DNA from: Pseudomonadota bacterium
GTDB lineage: Bacteria > Pseudomonadota > Gammaproteobacteria > Burkholderiales > SG8-41
NCBI GenBank assembly: GCA_023431245.1
Contig: JAEYXO010000302.1
Span: 1 to 17,355 of the forward strand
Direction of reading: 5' to 3'
DNA length: 17,355 nucleotides
The notes under the pieces are model-generated. The model did no database searches, was not told the DNA's origin, and saw nothing but the letters and a program-made list of their open reading frames with translations. This document shows positions 6,902 through 13,852 of this stretch, one piece after another; within the stretch, counting starts at the first letter, position 1; every line of letters starts with the position of its first letter. The translations under genes and the position numbers were made by a program.

Positions 6902-8149
6902 TCAGATCCGGCGAAACACCAGACTGCCGTTGGTGCCGCCGAATCCGAAGGAATTGGACAGCGCGACATCGATCTTCATCGGGCGTGCGGTATTGGGCAC
7001 GTAGTCGAGATCGCACTGCGGATCCTGGTTGACCAGGTTGATGGTCGGCGGCGCCACCTGGTCGCGGATTGCCAGCACGGAAAACACCGCCTCGATGCCG
7101 CCCGCGGCGCCGAGCAGATGCCCGGTCATCGACTTGGTCGAGCTGACCGCAAGTTTCCGGGCATGCGCGCCGAAACAGTTCTTCACAGCGATCGTCTCCG
7201 CGATGTCGCCCAGCGGCGTCGAAGTGCCGTGGGCATTGATGTAATCGACCTGGTCGTGATTGAGGCCGGCATTACGCAGCGCATTGTTCATGCAGCGCAC
7301 GGCGCCGGCACCGTCCTCGCAGGGCGCGGTGATGTGGTGGGCATCGGCGCTCAGGCCGTAACCCGCCAGTTCGCAGTAAATCCGTGCGCCGCGTTTTTTC
7401 GCGTGTTCGTATTCCTCGAGCACCAGCACGCCGGCACCCTCGCCCATCACGAAACCGTCGCGGTCCTTGTCCCAGGGGCGGCTCGCGGCGGCAGGATCGT
7501 CATTGCGCGAGGACAGCGCACGGGCGGCACAGAAACCGCCGATGCCGAGCGGGGAAACGGTGGATTCGGCGCCGCCGGCAATCATGATGTCGGCGTCACC
7601 GTACTCGATCAGCCGGCCGGCCTCGCCGATGCTGTGGTTGGCCGTGGTGCAGGCCGTGACCACCGAGATGTTCGGTCCCTGCAGGCCGTACATGATCGAC
7701 AACTGGCCCGAGATCATGTTGATGATCGACCCAGGCACGAAAAACGGGGAAATCTTGCGCGGACCGCCGGCGAGCACCGCATTGTGCGTGTCCTCGATCA
7801 GCGGCAGGCCGCCGATGCCTGAGCCGATGCAGACGCCGATCATCTGGCGGTCGAGCTTTTCCAGGTCCAGACCGGCATCCTTGATGGCGTCGATGCCCGC
7901 AGCCAGGCCGTAGTGGATAAAGGTATCGAAGCGCCGCGCCTCCTTGACCGGGAGGTAGTTGCCGGCCTCGAAACCCTTCACTTCCCCGGCAATCTGGGAG
8001 GTGTAGCCCGAGGCGTCAAAGCGGGTCACTTTGGTGATCCCGGATTTTCCGGCAGTGATGCTGGACCAGGATTCGTCAATGCCGATGCCGACCGGGGAAA
8101 TGATCCCCAGTCCGGTCACGACAACTCTGCGGGTAGTTGGACGCGGCAT
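6902..8149 (-). CDS. fabF: Beta-ketoacyl-ACP synthase II
   Basis: This 415-residue condensing enzyme elongates acyl-ACP with malonyl-ACP and controls the palmitoleate to cis-vaccenate step in type II fatty-acid synthesis. The Cys-His-His triad is visible: Cys167 in VVTACTTANHSIG, His307 in INAHGTSTPLGD and His344 in STKSMTGHLLGAAG, plus the C-terminal NSFGFGGTNGSLVF. Length and sequence match FabF of E. coli closely. The ATG at 8149 (MPRPTTRRVVVTGLG) is the only sensible start, although no good Shine-Dalgarno sequence precedes it. A GC-rich hairpin lies in the 72-bp spacer from acpP. The gene sits directly after its carrier-protein gene, as is usual. Confidence 0.97.
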   Translation of the reverse strand: MPRPTTRRVVVTGLGIISPVGIGIDESWSSITAGKSGITKVTRFDASGYTSQIAGEVKGFEAGNYLPVKEARRFDTFIHYGLAAGIDAIKDAGLDLEKLDRQMIGVCIGSGIGGLPLIEDTHNAVLAGGPRKISPFFVPGSIINMISGQLSIMYGLQGPNISVVTACTTANHSIGEAGRLIEYGDADIMIAGGAESTVSPLGIGGFCAARALSSRNDDPAAASRPWDKDRDGFVMGEGAGVLVLEEYEHAKKRGARIYCELAGYGLSADAHHITAPCEDGAGAVRCMNNALRNAGLNHDQVDYINAHGTSTPLGDIAETIAVKNCFGAHARKLAVSSTKSMTGHLLGAAGGIEAVFSVLAIRDQVAPPTINLVNQDPQCDLDYVPNTARPMKIDVALSNSFGFGGTNGSLVFRRI

Positions 8150-8161
8150 GATGCTGGTAGA

Positions 8162-8174
8162 GGGCGGAGCGCCC
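8162..8174 (-). promoter_or_regulatory. GC hairpin in the acpP-fabF spacer
   Basis: GGGCG (8162-8166) and CGCCC (8170-8174) form a 5-bp perfect stem with a 3-base loop 12 bp before the fabF start codon. It could lower read-through or translation of fabF relative to acpP, whose product is needed in much larger amounts. No T-tract is present, so it is not a full terminator. The structure is visible; the role is inference. Confidence 0.25.
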
Positions 8175-8221
8175 CTGATCCGTGGGAAATGGGGGGAAGA
8201 CTGCCGCCCTCCCCCGCGAAC

Positions 8222-8461
8222 TCAGGCTTTCTGGTGGGCCTTGATGTAGTCCATGGCCTGCTGGACCGTCGTGATCTTTTCGGCTTCCTCGTCGGGAATC
8301 TCGGTCTCGAATTCCTCTTCCAGGGCCATCACCAGCTCGACGGTATCCAGAGAGTCTGCGCCAAGATCATTGACAAAGGACGACTCGTTCTTGACGTCAG
8401 CCTCGTTGACCCCGAGTTGTTCGGCAACAATCTTTTTGACGCGTTGCTCGATATTGTCCAT
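8222..8461 (-). CDS. acpP: Acyl carrier protein
   Basis: This is a 79-residue acidic carrier protein that holds growing acyl chains on a 4'-phosphopantetheine arm. The attachment serine is Ser37 in the DSL motif of NDLGADSLDTVELVMALEEEF. Length, acidity and the helix II recognition sequence match AcpP. A strong ribosome site, AAAGGGGA, lies 6 bp before the ATG at 8461, in keeping with very high expression. It has its own 168-bp upstream region, containing a probable extended -10 promoter and three AT-rich repeats, between it and fabG. The product acts with FabD, FabG, FabH and FabF, all encoded next to it. Confidence 0.98.
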   Translation of the reverse strand: MDNIEQRVKKIVAEQLGVNEADVKNESSFVNDLGADSLDTVELVMALEEEFETEIPDEEAEKITTVQQAMDYIKAHQKA

Positions 8462-8536
8462 CTACTGTCCCCTTTCGCGTTGCTTGATGATGTCTGGAGG
8501 CGTCCGGAGCTTGCCGGCAACCCCGTAAAAGCGTGA

Positions 8537-8545
8537 ATTTTACCA
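8537..8545 (-). promoter_or_regulatory. Candidate extended -10 promoter of acpP
   Basis: On the - strand TGG-TAAAAT (8545 down to 8537) fits an extended -10 element. No good -35 hexamer lies 16-18 bp upstream, but the region is highly A/T-rich and could serve as an UP-like element. The predicted transcript would start near 8530 and have a leader of about 70 nt with a strong ribosome site. It fits the need to express acpP above the rest of the operon. Confidence 0.4.
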
Positions 8546-8554
8546 CAAAGTGAA

Positions 8555-8594
8555 TTTAAAAATTACTTTAAAAACAATTACTTGTAACAATTAC
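8555..8594 (-). repeat. Three tandem GTAATT-type units upstream of acpP
   Basis: Read on the - strand, three related units follow each other: GTAATTGTTACAA (8594-8582), GTAATTGTTTTTAAA (8581-8567) and GTAATTTTTAAA (8566-8555). Spacings between the GTAAT starts are 13 and 15 bp. They lie just upstream of the candidate acpP promoter, so they could be an UP-like element or a binding array. The middle unit matches sequence in the sppA leader at 15 of 16 positions. Confidence 0.5.
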
Positions 8595-8629
8595 CGCATC
8601 GCCCGCACGAACTGCATGCGCTGCGCATT

Positions 8630-9376
8630 CTAGCCCATGTGCATGCCGCCATTGACGTGCAGTGTGCAGCCGGTCACGTAGGAGGCCGCATCCGAGGCCA
8701 GATAAACCACGGCACCGGCCACGTCCTCCACCTTCCCGAGCCTGGCCAGCGGGATCTGGCCGATCAGGCCCTCGCGCTGCGCATCACCCAGCGCCCGTGT
8801 CATGTCGGTATCGATGAATCCCGGCGCCACGCAGTTCACCGTGATGTTGCGGCTGCCCACCTCGCGGGCCAGCGCCCGGGAAAAACCTTCGACGCCGGCC
8901 TTGGCGGCCGCATAGTTGCTTTGCCCGGCATTGCCCATGGCGCCGATCACCGACGTCACGTTGATGATGCGTCCCGACCGTGCCTTCATCATGCCGCGGA
9001 TCACGGCTTTCGACAGGCGATAAACCGACTTGAGGTTGGTCGACATGATCGCGTCCCATTCCTCGTCCTTCATTCTCATCAGCAGATTGTCACGGGTGAT
9101 GCCGGCGTTGTTGACCAGTATGGCCACGTCGCCCCACTGCTGCTGTATCGCCGCAAGTGCGGCATCCACCTGGGCCGCATCGTTGACATCCATCGCATAA
9201 CCCGCGCCGCCGATTCCGGCCGCAGCGAACTCCCGGGTGATCGCTTCCGCACCCGCCGCCGTCGTTGCCGTTCCGGCCACCGTGGCGCCGGCTGCGCCCA
9301 GCGCGAGCGCAATGCCCCGGCCGATGCCGCGCGAAGCGCCGGTCACCAGTGCCACCTTGCCCTTGAGCGTGCTCAT
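8630..9376 (-). CDS. fabG: 3-oxoacyl-ACP reductase
   Basis: This 248-residue short-chain dehydrogenase reduces 3-oxoacyl-ACP with NADPH in fatty-acid elongation. The Rossmann motif GASRGIG is at 13-19, NNAG at 89-92, Asn115, and the catalytic Ser142, Tyr155 and Lys159 in TSVIGAMGNAGQSNYAAAK; the C-terminal TLHVNGGMHM is typical of FabG. The open frame extends to 9487, but the ATG at 9376 is the right start: it has GGAGG 7-8 bp upstream, overlaps the fabD TGA in ATGA, and gives the family length. The TAG stop is followed at once by a small ATGCG/CGCAT hairpin (8616-8628) and then the acpP promoter region. Confidence 0.97.
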   Translation of the reverse strand: MSTLKGKVALVTGASRGIGRGIALALGAAGATVAGTATTAAGAEAITREFAAAGIGGAGYAMDVNDAAQVDAALAAIQQQWGDVAILVNNAGITRDNLLMRMKDEEWDAIMSTNLKSVYRLSKAVIRGMMKARSGRIINVTSVIGAMGNAGQSNYAAAKAGVEGFSRALAREVGSRNITVNCVAPGFIDTDMTRALGDAQREGLIGQIPLARLGKVEDVAGAVVYLASDAASYVTGCTLHVNGGMHMG

Positions 9377-10302
9377 CGCAGCGCCTCCATCGTCTGTTGC
9401 AGCGACACCGGATCGGCCACTGAAAAACCCTGCAGTCCGTCCTCGATGCGTTTGGTCAGACCGGCCAGCACCTTGCCCGGGCCGCATTCAACGACATGGG
9501 TGATCCCCTGTGCCGCAAACGCGCGCACGGTCTCCACCCAGCGCACGGGACTGCAGGCCTGGCGCGCCAGCGCATCCCTGATCTGCGCCGGATCAGCAAG
9601 CACGGCGACATCGACGTTGTTGACCACGCTGACCGCCGGCGCATTGAACCGGATGGCTTGCATCCGCTCGCGCAGGCGTTCAGCCGCCGGTTTCAGCAGC
9701 GATGAATGAAAAGGCGCGCTGACCGGAAGCATCACCGCACGTTTGGCGCCACGGGCCTTTGCTGCCGCCGCAGCGCGCTCGACCGCGGCCTTGTGGCCGG
9801 CAATGACCACCTGGCTCGGCGCATTGAAATTGACGGCCTCGACGACCTCGCCCTGCGCCGCTTCGCTGCAGGCCGCGCGCACCGCGTCATCATCCAGGCC
9901 GAGGATCGCGGCCATCGCACCGCTGCCCACAGGCACGGCCTCTTGCATCGCCTGGGCGCGGAAACGCACCAGCGGCACGGCATCGGCAAAGGACAACACG
10001 CCGGCAACGACCAGCGCCGTGTATTCGCCTAGGCTGTGCCCGGCTACCACCACCGGTGCCGCCCCCCCGGCCTCCTGCCAGGCGCGGTACGTCGCGTAAG
10101 CCGCGGTCAGCATCACCGGCTGCGTGTTGACCGTCGCATTCAGTTCCTCGGCAGGGCCCGCGGCCACCAGTTGCCAGAGGTCCTGACCCAGCGCTTCGGA
10201 GGCCTCCGCAAAAGTATCGCGCACGACCCTGTTCTCGGCGAAGCCCTGCATCATGCCCACCGACTGCGAGCCCTGCCCCGGAAATACCAAAGCCAGCTTC
10301 AT
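9373..10302 (-). CDS. fabD: Malonyl-CoA:ACP transacylase
   Basis: This 309-residue enzyme transfers malonyl from CoA to ACP, supplying the extender unit for FabF and FabH. FPGQGSQ at 8-14 is the oxyanion/N-terminal motif. The nucleophile is Ser90 in the GHSLGE elbow, Arg115 binds the malonyl carboxylate, and His199 in SAPFHS is the base. GQHV-like C-terminal features and VNNVDV fit FabD. The ATG at 10302 has GAGG about 10 bp upstream and lies 13 bp after fabH. Its TGA overlaps the fabG ATG by 4 bp. Confidence 0.97.
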   Translation of the reverse strand: MKLALVFPGQGSQSVGMMQGFAENRVVRDTFAEASEALGQDLWQLVAAGPAEELNATVNTQPVMLTAAYATYRAWQEAGGAAPVVVAGHSLGEYTALVVAGVLSFADAVPLVRFRAQAMQEAVPVGSGAMAAILGLDDDAVRAACSEAAQGEVVEAVNFNAPSQVVIAGHKAAVERAAAAAKARGAKRAVMLPVSAPFHSSLLKPAAERLRERMQAIRFNAPAVSVVNNVDVAVLADPAQIRDALARQACSPVRWVETVRAFAAQGITHVVECGPGKVLAGLTKRIEDGLQGFSVADPVSLQQTMEALR

Positions 10303-10315
10303 CGTTGATCGATCC

Positions 10316-11281
10316 TCACCACTTGATTAATACGGCGCCCCAGGTGAACCCGCCGCCGACGCCTTCCAGCATCACGTGCTGACCGGTCTTGATGCGGCCA
10401 TCGCGCACCGCCTCGTCGAGCGCCAGCGGCACCGAGGCCGCGGAGGTATTGGCGTGCCGGTCCACCGTCGTGATCACGCGCTCCATCGGCAGATCGAGCT
10501 TTTTTGCGGTGGCCTGCAGGATGCGGATGTTGGCCTGGTGCGGGATCAGCCAGTCAATGTCGGATTTCTGCAGGCCGGCCTCGGCCAGCGCCTCAAGGGC
10601 GACTTCCTCCAGCACCCTGACCGCGAACTTGAACACCGCCGTGCCGTCCATCTGCAGCAGCGGCCGGCCGCTGACCTTGCCGCCGCAGACATTGCCCGGC
10701 ACCGACAGGATGCCGGCCTGGCTGCCATCCGCATGCAGCGGCGCCGCGAGTATGCCCGGCTTGTCGCTGCGCTTCAGCACCACCGCGCCGGCACCGTCGC
10801 CGAACAGCACGCAGGTGCCGCGATCCTCCCAGTCGAGGATGCGCGAGAACACTTCGGCGCCCGCGACGAGAATATGCCCGTAACGGCCGGAACGCATGAA
10901 CTGGTCGGCCGTTGCCAGCGCATAGACAAAACCGCTGCACACCGCCTGCACGTCGAAGGCCGGCATCCCTTTCGCACCCAGCTTGGCCTGCAGTATGCAG
11001 GCGGTGCTCGGAAACACCATGTCCGGCGTGGAGGTGGCGACGATGATCAGGTCCAGCTGGTCCGCGGTAATGCCCGCCATCTCCAGCGCACGCTGGGAGG
11101 CCTTCAGGGCTAGGTCGCTGGAATTCTCGTTTTCCGCGGCAATGTGCCGTTCCCGGATTCCCGTTCGCTGCCGTATCCATTCGTCCGATGTGTCCATCTT
11201 TGCCGCGAGGTCGGCGTTGGTGACGACGTTCTGCGGCAGGTAACTTCCGGTGCCGACGATGCGTGAATGGAAAACCGTCAT
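10316..11281 (-). CDS. fabH: Beta-ketoacyl-ACP synthase III
   Basis: This 321-residue enzyme starts fatty-acid synthesis by condensing acetyl-CoA with malonyl-ACP. The Cys-His-Asn triad is present: Cys115 in QAVCSGFVYAL, His248 in WLIPHQANIRI and Asn278 in RHANTSAASVP. The N-terminal GTGSYLPQNVVTN and the C-terminal GGGFTWGAVLI are standard. The ATG at 11281 overlaps the plsX TGA by 4 bp, showing coupling of phospholipid and fatty-acid synthesis genes. No unusual residues were noted. Confidence 0.97.
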   Translation of the reverse strand: MTVFHSRIVGTGSYLPQNVVTNADLAAKMDTSDEWIRQRTGIRERHIAAENENSSDLALKASQRALEMAGITADQLDLIIVATSTPDMVFPSTACILQAKLGAKGMPAFDVQAVCSGFVYALATADQFMRSGRYGHILVAGAEVFSRILDWEDRGTCVLFGDGAGAVVLKRSDKPGILAAPLHADGSQAGILSVPGNVCGGKVSGRPLLQMDGTAVFKFAVRVLEEVALEALAEAGLQKSDIDWLIPHQANIRILQATAKKLDLPMERVITTVDRHANTSAASVPLALDEAVRDGRIKTGQHVMLEGVGGGFTWGAVLIKW

Positions 11282-12300
11282 GCGGATTGGACTTTCTGTT
11301 CCAGTGCGCTCATGCGCTCGCTGATGTGTGCAAGCATCCCCGTGCGCACTTCATTGACCGCGTGCCCGATCGCAAAACCGAAGGCAAAGGCATCGGCGGA
11401 ACCGTGGCTCTTGATGACCACCCCGCGCAGGCCGAGCAGGCTGGCACCGTTGTAGCGCCGATGGTCGACGCGGTTCTTGAAGGCCTTGATCACGGGCATC
11501 GCCAGCAGTCCCAGCATTTTGGTGAACGGGTTTTTGCCGAATTCCTCGCGCAGGTAGGTTGCCAGCATCTGCGCGAGCCCTTCCGAGGTCTTCAGCGCGA
11601 CGTTGCCGACAAAACCGTCACAGACCACGACATCGGTGGTGCCCTTGTAGATGTCGTCGCCCTCGACATTACCGTGAAAATTGAGCCCGCTGGCGCGCAG
11701 CAGCACCGCGGCCTCCTTGACGACCTCGTTGCCCTTGATGTCCTCCTCGCCGATGTTCAGCAGGCCCACCGTGGGACGCGGCTTTCGCTCGACGGACGCC
11801 ACCAGTTCGGCCCCCATGATGCCGAACTGCAGCAGGTGTTCGGCGCTGCAGTCGACGTTGGCACCGAGATCGAGGATGTGGGTATGGCCTTTCAGCGTCG
11901 GCAGCATGGTCGCGATCGCCGGCCGGTCGATGCCGGGAAGGGTCTTGAGCACAAAGCGGGAAATCGCCATCAGCGCGCCGGTGTTGCCCGCACTGACGCA
12001 GGCCTGTGCCTCGCCGCTTTTGACGAGATCGATGGCGACGCGCATCGAGGAATCCTTCTTGCCGCGCAGCGCATTGGCCGGCGGCTCGTCCATGCCGACC
12101 ACTTCGCTGGCGTGATGCACACGCAGGCGGCCTCCGGCCGTTGCGCCTGCCCGCTGCAGTTCGGCAAGGATCTGCTCCTGCAGCCCGACCAGCACGAAGC
12201 TGCATCCCTCGTCACGGCGTGACCATTCGACCGCGGCGGGCACCGTTACGCGCACACCGTGGTCGCCGCCCATGCAATCGATGGCAACGGTCACATCCAT
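11278..12300 (-). CDS. plsX: Phosphate acyltransferase PlsX
   Basis: This 340-residue enzyme makes acyl-phosphate from acyl-ACP for the PlsY route to lysophosphatidate and acts peripherally at the membrane. The start MDVTVAIDCMGGDHG, the ACVSAGNTGALMA motif (near 108-120), the LDLGANVDC segment and VVVCDGFVGNVALKTSEG are characteristic. I chose the ATG at 12300 instead of the frame's ATG at 12324 because an excellent AGGAGG lies 8 bp upstream of it and homologs begin at this residue. It lies 69 bp after rpmF and overlaps fabH by 4 bp. Confidence 0.96.
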   Translation of the reverse strand: MDVTVAIDCMGGDHGVRVTVPAAVEWSRRDEGCSFVLVGLQEQILAELQRAGATAGGRLRVHHASEVVGMDEPPANALRGKKDSSMRVAIDLVKSGEAQACVSAGNTGALMAISRFVLKTLPGIDRPAIATMLPTLKGHTHILDLGANVDCSAEHLLQFGIMGAELVASVERKPRPTVGLLNIGEEDIKGNEVVKEAAVLLRASGLNFHGNVEGDDIYKGTTDVVVCDGFVGNVALKTSEGLAQMLATYLREEFGKNPFTKMLGLLAMPVIKAFKNRVDHRRYNGASLLGLRGVVIKSHGSADAFAFGFAIGHAVNEVRTGMLAHISERMSALEQKVQSA

Positions 12301-12369
12301 CAGGGGATCCTCCTCTTCGGGCACGGCCGGCTTCGACCGCGCCGGTCATACCGCAAGCGCCGTGGCGTA

Positions 12370-12549
12370 TTACTCGCCTTTGGCCTTGATGACCTTCTTG
12401 CCGCGGTAGTAGCCGTTGGGGCTGATGTGATGGCGCAGATGCGCCTCGCCGGAGGTCGGCTCCACGGCGAGCGCGGGTTTGCCGAGCGCGTCGTGGGAGC
12501 GGTGCATTCCCCGCTTGGACGGGGACTTCTTGTTCTGCTGGACAGCCAT
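12370..12549 (-). CDS. rpmF: 50S ribosomal protein L32
   Basis: This is a 59-residue basic protein starting MAVQQNKKSPSKRGMHRSHD and ending KKVIKAKGE, clearly L32 of the large ribosomal subunit. It has no cysteines, so it is the zinc-free form usual in beta- and gammaproteobacteria. The ATG at 12549 has AGGAGA a few bases upstream; the open frame extends further left but without support. It lies 17 bp after yceD, the conserved pair in which the yceD-rpmF transcript continues into plsX and fab genes. Confidence 0.97.
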   Translation of the reverse strand: MAVQQNKKSPSKRGMHRSHDALGKPALAVEPTSGEAHLRHHISPNGYYRGKKVIKAKGE

Positions 12550-12566
12550 GTCAATCTCCTGAAAAT

Positions 12567-13094
12567 TCAACCTTTGTTCGTCTGTTCGGAATCGAGCAGG
12601 GAAGCCAGGGCCGAAAACGGCGAAGCCTTTCCACCGCGCCCGCCCCCATTGCTCCAATCACCGCACTTTCCGTCGCCATGCCTGACCGAATACGGCAAGC
12701 CCAGCAAAATCTCGTCTTCAACCAGTTCCAGCAGGTCCAGTTCGTGTCCTGCCTCTATCCATTCCGGCGCTTCCGGATCGTCTGCGTCCTCCGGTTGTGC
12801 CGAACCGGGCGCCGCGAGCAGCACCCTCGAAGCCAGGTTCAGCGGAAAATCCAGCCGGCCCAGACAACGATCGCAGCGCATCTGCGGCGATCCGCTGACC
12901 TCCAGTTCCAGCAACGGCCGCTGACGCTGATCCAGCGTGCCGCGCAACTGGTAGGAAACCATGCCCTCGGTGCCGGCCACCCGATCCTGCAGCCGCGGCA
13001 TGGCCGCAATCGCGATCACGCCGCTGCGCGAACCGCCGGCACGCGCAAATGCAAACGGATCCTCAAGGCGGTGCACTGCATCGGGTCCGGACAT
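12567..13094 (-). CDS. yceD: YceD family protein (DUF177, 23S rRNA accumulation)
   Basis: This is a 175-residue member of the YceD/DUF177 family, linked in E. coli and plants to 23S rRNA accumulation. Visible features are the paired cysteines Cys74 and Cys77 in MRCDRCLGRLDFPL, an acidic middle segment, Cys144 and the family-typical C-terminal SPFSALASLL. The frame is open to 13175, but that start lies upstream of a near-consensus promoter. The ATG at 13094 gives the family length. It sits only 9 bp past the -10 hexamer, so the mRNA would have a leader of 0-3 nt; a GTG at 13076 is the alternative. It is the first gene of the yceD-rpmF-plsX-fab operon. Confidence 0.9.
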   Translation of the reverse strand: MSGPDAVHRLEDPFAFARAGGSRSGVIAIAAMPRLQDRVAGTEGMVSYQLRGTLDQRQRPLLELEVSGSPQMRCDRCLGRLDFPLNLASRVLLAAPGSAQPEDADDPEAPEWIEAGHELDLLELVEDEILLGLPYSVRHGDGKCGDWSNGGGRGGKASPFSALASLLDSEQTNKG

Positions 13095-13103
13095 AAGCCG
13101 CAC

Positions 13104-13132
13104 ATGATAGTATTTTCGGCACCCGCTGTCAA
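13104..13132 (-). promoter_or_regulatory. Sigma-70 promoter of the yceD-rpmF-plsX-fab operon
   Basis: On the - strand a perfect TTGACA (13132-13127) is followed after exactly 17 bp by TATCAT (13109-13104), five of six matches to TATAAT. This is the best promoter in the window. The predicted start point near 13096-13097 is 2-3 nt before the yceD ATG at 13094. Its place in front of the first gene of the operon supports it. Confidence 0.85.
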
Positions 13133-13153
13133 AAATAATCATGCCAAATTCCC

Positions 13154-13251
13154 TGTTAAGCCAAGCACTTAGCACCGCCCTTTTGCTCCGCAGTCCGGCT
13201 CACCTCCCGATCCCGACGCTTTGCTTAACACCTGCCGTTTCAGGCACTTAG
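13154..13251. repeat. Inverted and direct repeats in the maf/yceD divergent region
   Basis: TGTTAAGCCAAGC (13154-13166) and GCTTTGCTTAACA (13218-13230) are inverted copies with one mismatch, 51 bp apart. A separate direct repeat GCACTTAG occurs at 13165-13172 and 13244-13251, each directly beside or near an arm. They lie between the yceD promoter and the maf ribosome site (GAGG at 13251-13254). No clear maf promoter hexamers were found. An operator pair for a regulator of both directions is one possibility. Confidence 0.45.
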
Positions 13252-13264
13252 AGGACGGTCACCG

Positions 13265-13852
13265 ATGACAACCCGTCCCCCGATCGTACTGGCCTCGTCC
13301 TCCGCCTATCTCAGGGCCCTGCTGTCACGGATCGGCATCGAATGCCGCAGCCTCGCCCCCGACATCGACGAAAGCCCCCTGCCCGGCGAAGCGCCCGCCG
13401 CAACCGCACTCCGGCTCGCCGGGGCCAAGGCCCTGAAAATCGGCGAACGTGAATCCACCGGACTGATCATCGGCTCCGACCAGGTCGCCGTTCTCGGCAC
13501 CCGGATCATCGGCAAACCCGGCACCCACGCCGCCGCAAGCGAGCAGCTCCGCGCCATGAGCGGCAACACGGTGACATTCCATACCGCACTCTGCCTGCTC
13601 AACGCCGCCACCGGAACCATGCAATCGGCAAGCGTGCCGACCACCGTGCGTTTCCGGGCACTGGACGCCGCGCAGATCGGGCGTTACCTGGAACTGGACC
13701 GGCCCTATGACTGCGCGGGCAGCGCAAAGATCGAGTCCCTCGGCATCACACTGGTCGAGCGCGTCGACAGTGAAGACCCCACAGCCCTGATCGGCCTGCC
13801 GCTGATCGCGCTGACCGGCATGCTGCTGCAGGAAGGCGTCGTCATTCCTTGA
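13265..13852 (+). CDS. Maf-family nucleotide pyrophosphatase (YceF type)
   Basis: This is a 195-residue Maf protein. The N-terminal IVLASSSAYLRALL loop, the catalytic Asp72 in GSDQVAVL, GKPG and the C-terminal AKIESLGITLVERVDSEDPTALIGLPL are all present. The last motif matches the YceF subfamily, known in E. coli to hydrolyse modified nucleotides such as m7GTP, rather than the YhdE subfamily. The ATG at 13265 has AGAGGA upstream. It is divergent from yceD, as yceF is in E. coli, and its TGA overlaps the next gene's TTG start. Preference for m7GTP here is by homology only. Confidence 0.93.
   Translation: MTTRPPIVLASSSAYLRALLSRIGIECRSLAPDIDESPLPGEAPAATALRLAGAKALKIGERESTGLIIGSDQVAVLGTRIIGKPGTHAAASEQLRAMSGNTVTFHTALCLLNAATGTMQSASVPTTVRFRALDAAQIGRYLELDRPYDCAGSAKIESLGITLVERVDSEDPTALIGLPLIALTGMLLQEGVVIP

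Noticed and set aside
6868..6969. Longer N-terminal form of PabC from the ATG at 6969
   Set aside because: It would overlap the fabF end, adds 34 residues without family similarity, and the family length fits the ATG at 6867.
6857..7822. 321-residue + strand frame opposite fabF
   Set aside because: Shadow of the fabF codon pattern; no recognisable domain.
8616..8628. ATGCG/CGCAT hairpin just after fabG as an intrinsic terminator
   Set aside because: The stem is only 5 bp and no T-tract follows on the - strand.
8639..9709. 356-residue + strand frame over fabG/fabD
   Set aside because: Histidine/arginine-rich shadow frame opposite two certain genes; no ribosome site or family motif.
11263..12222. 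319-residue + strand frame opposite plsX
   Set aside because: Composition shadow; PlsX motifs on the - strand are complete.
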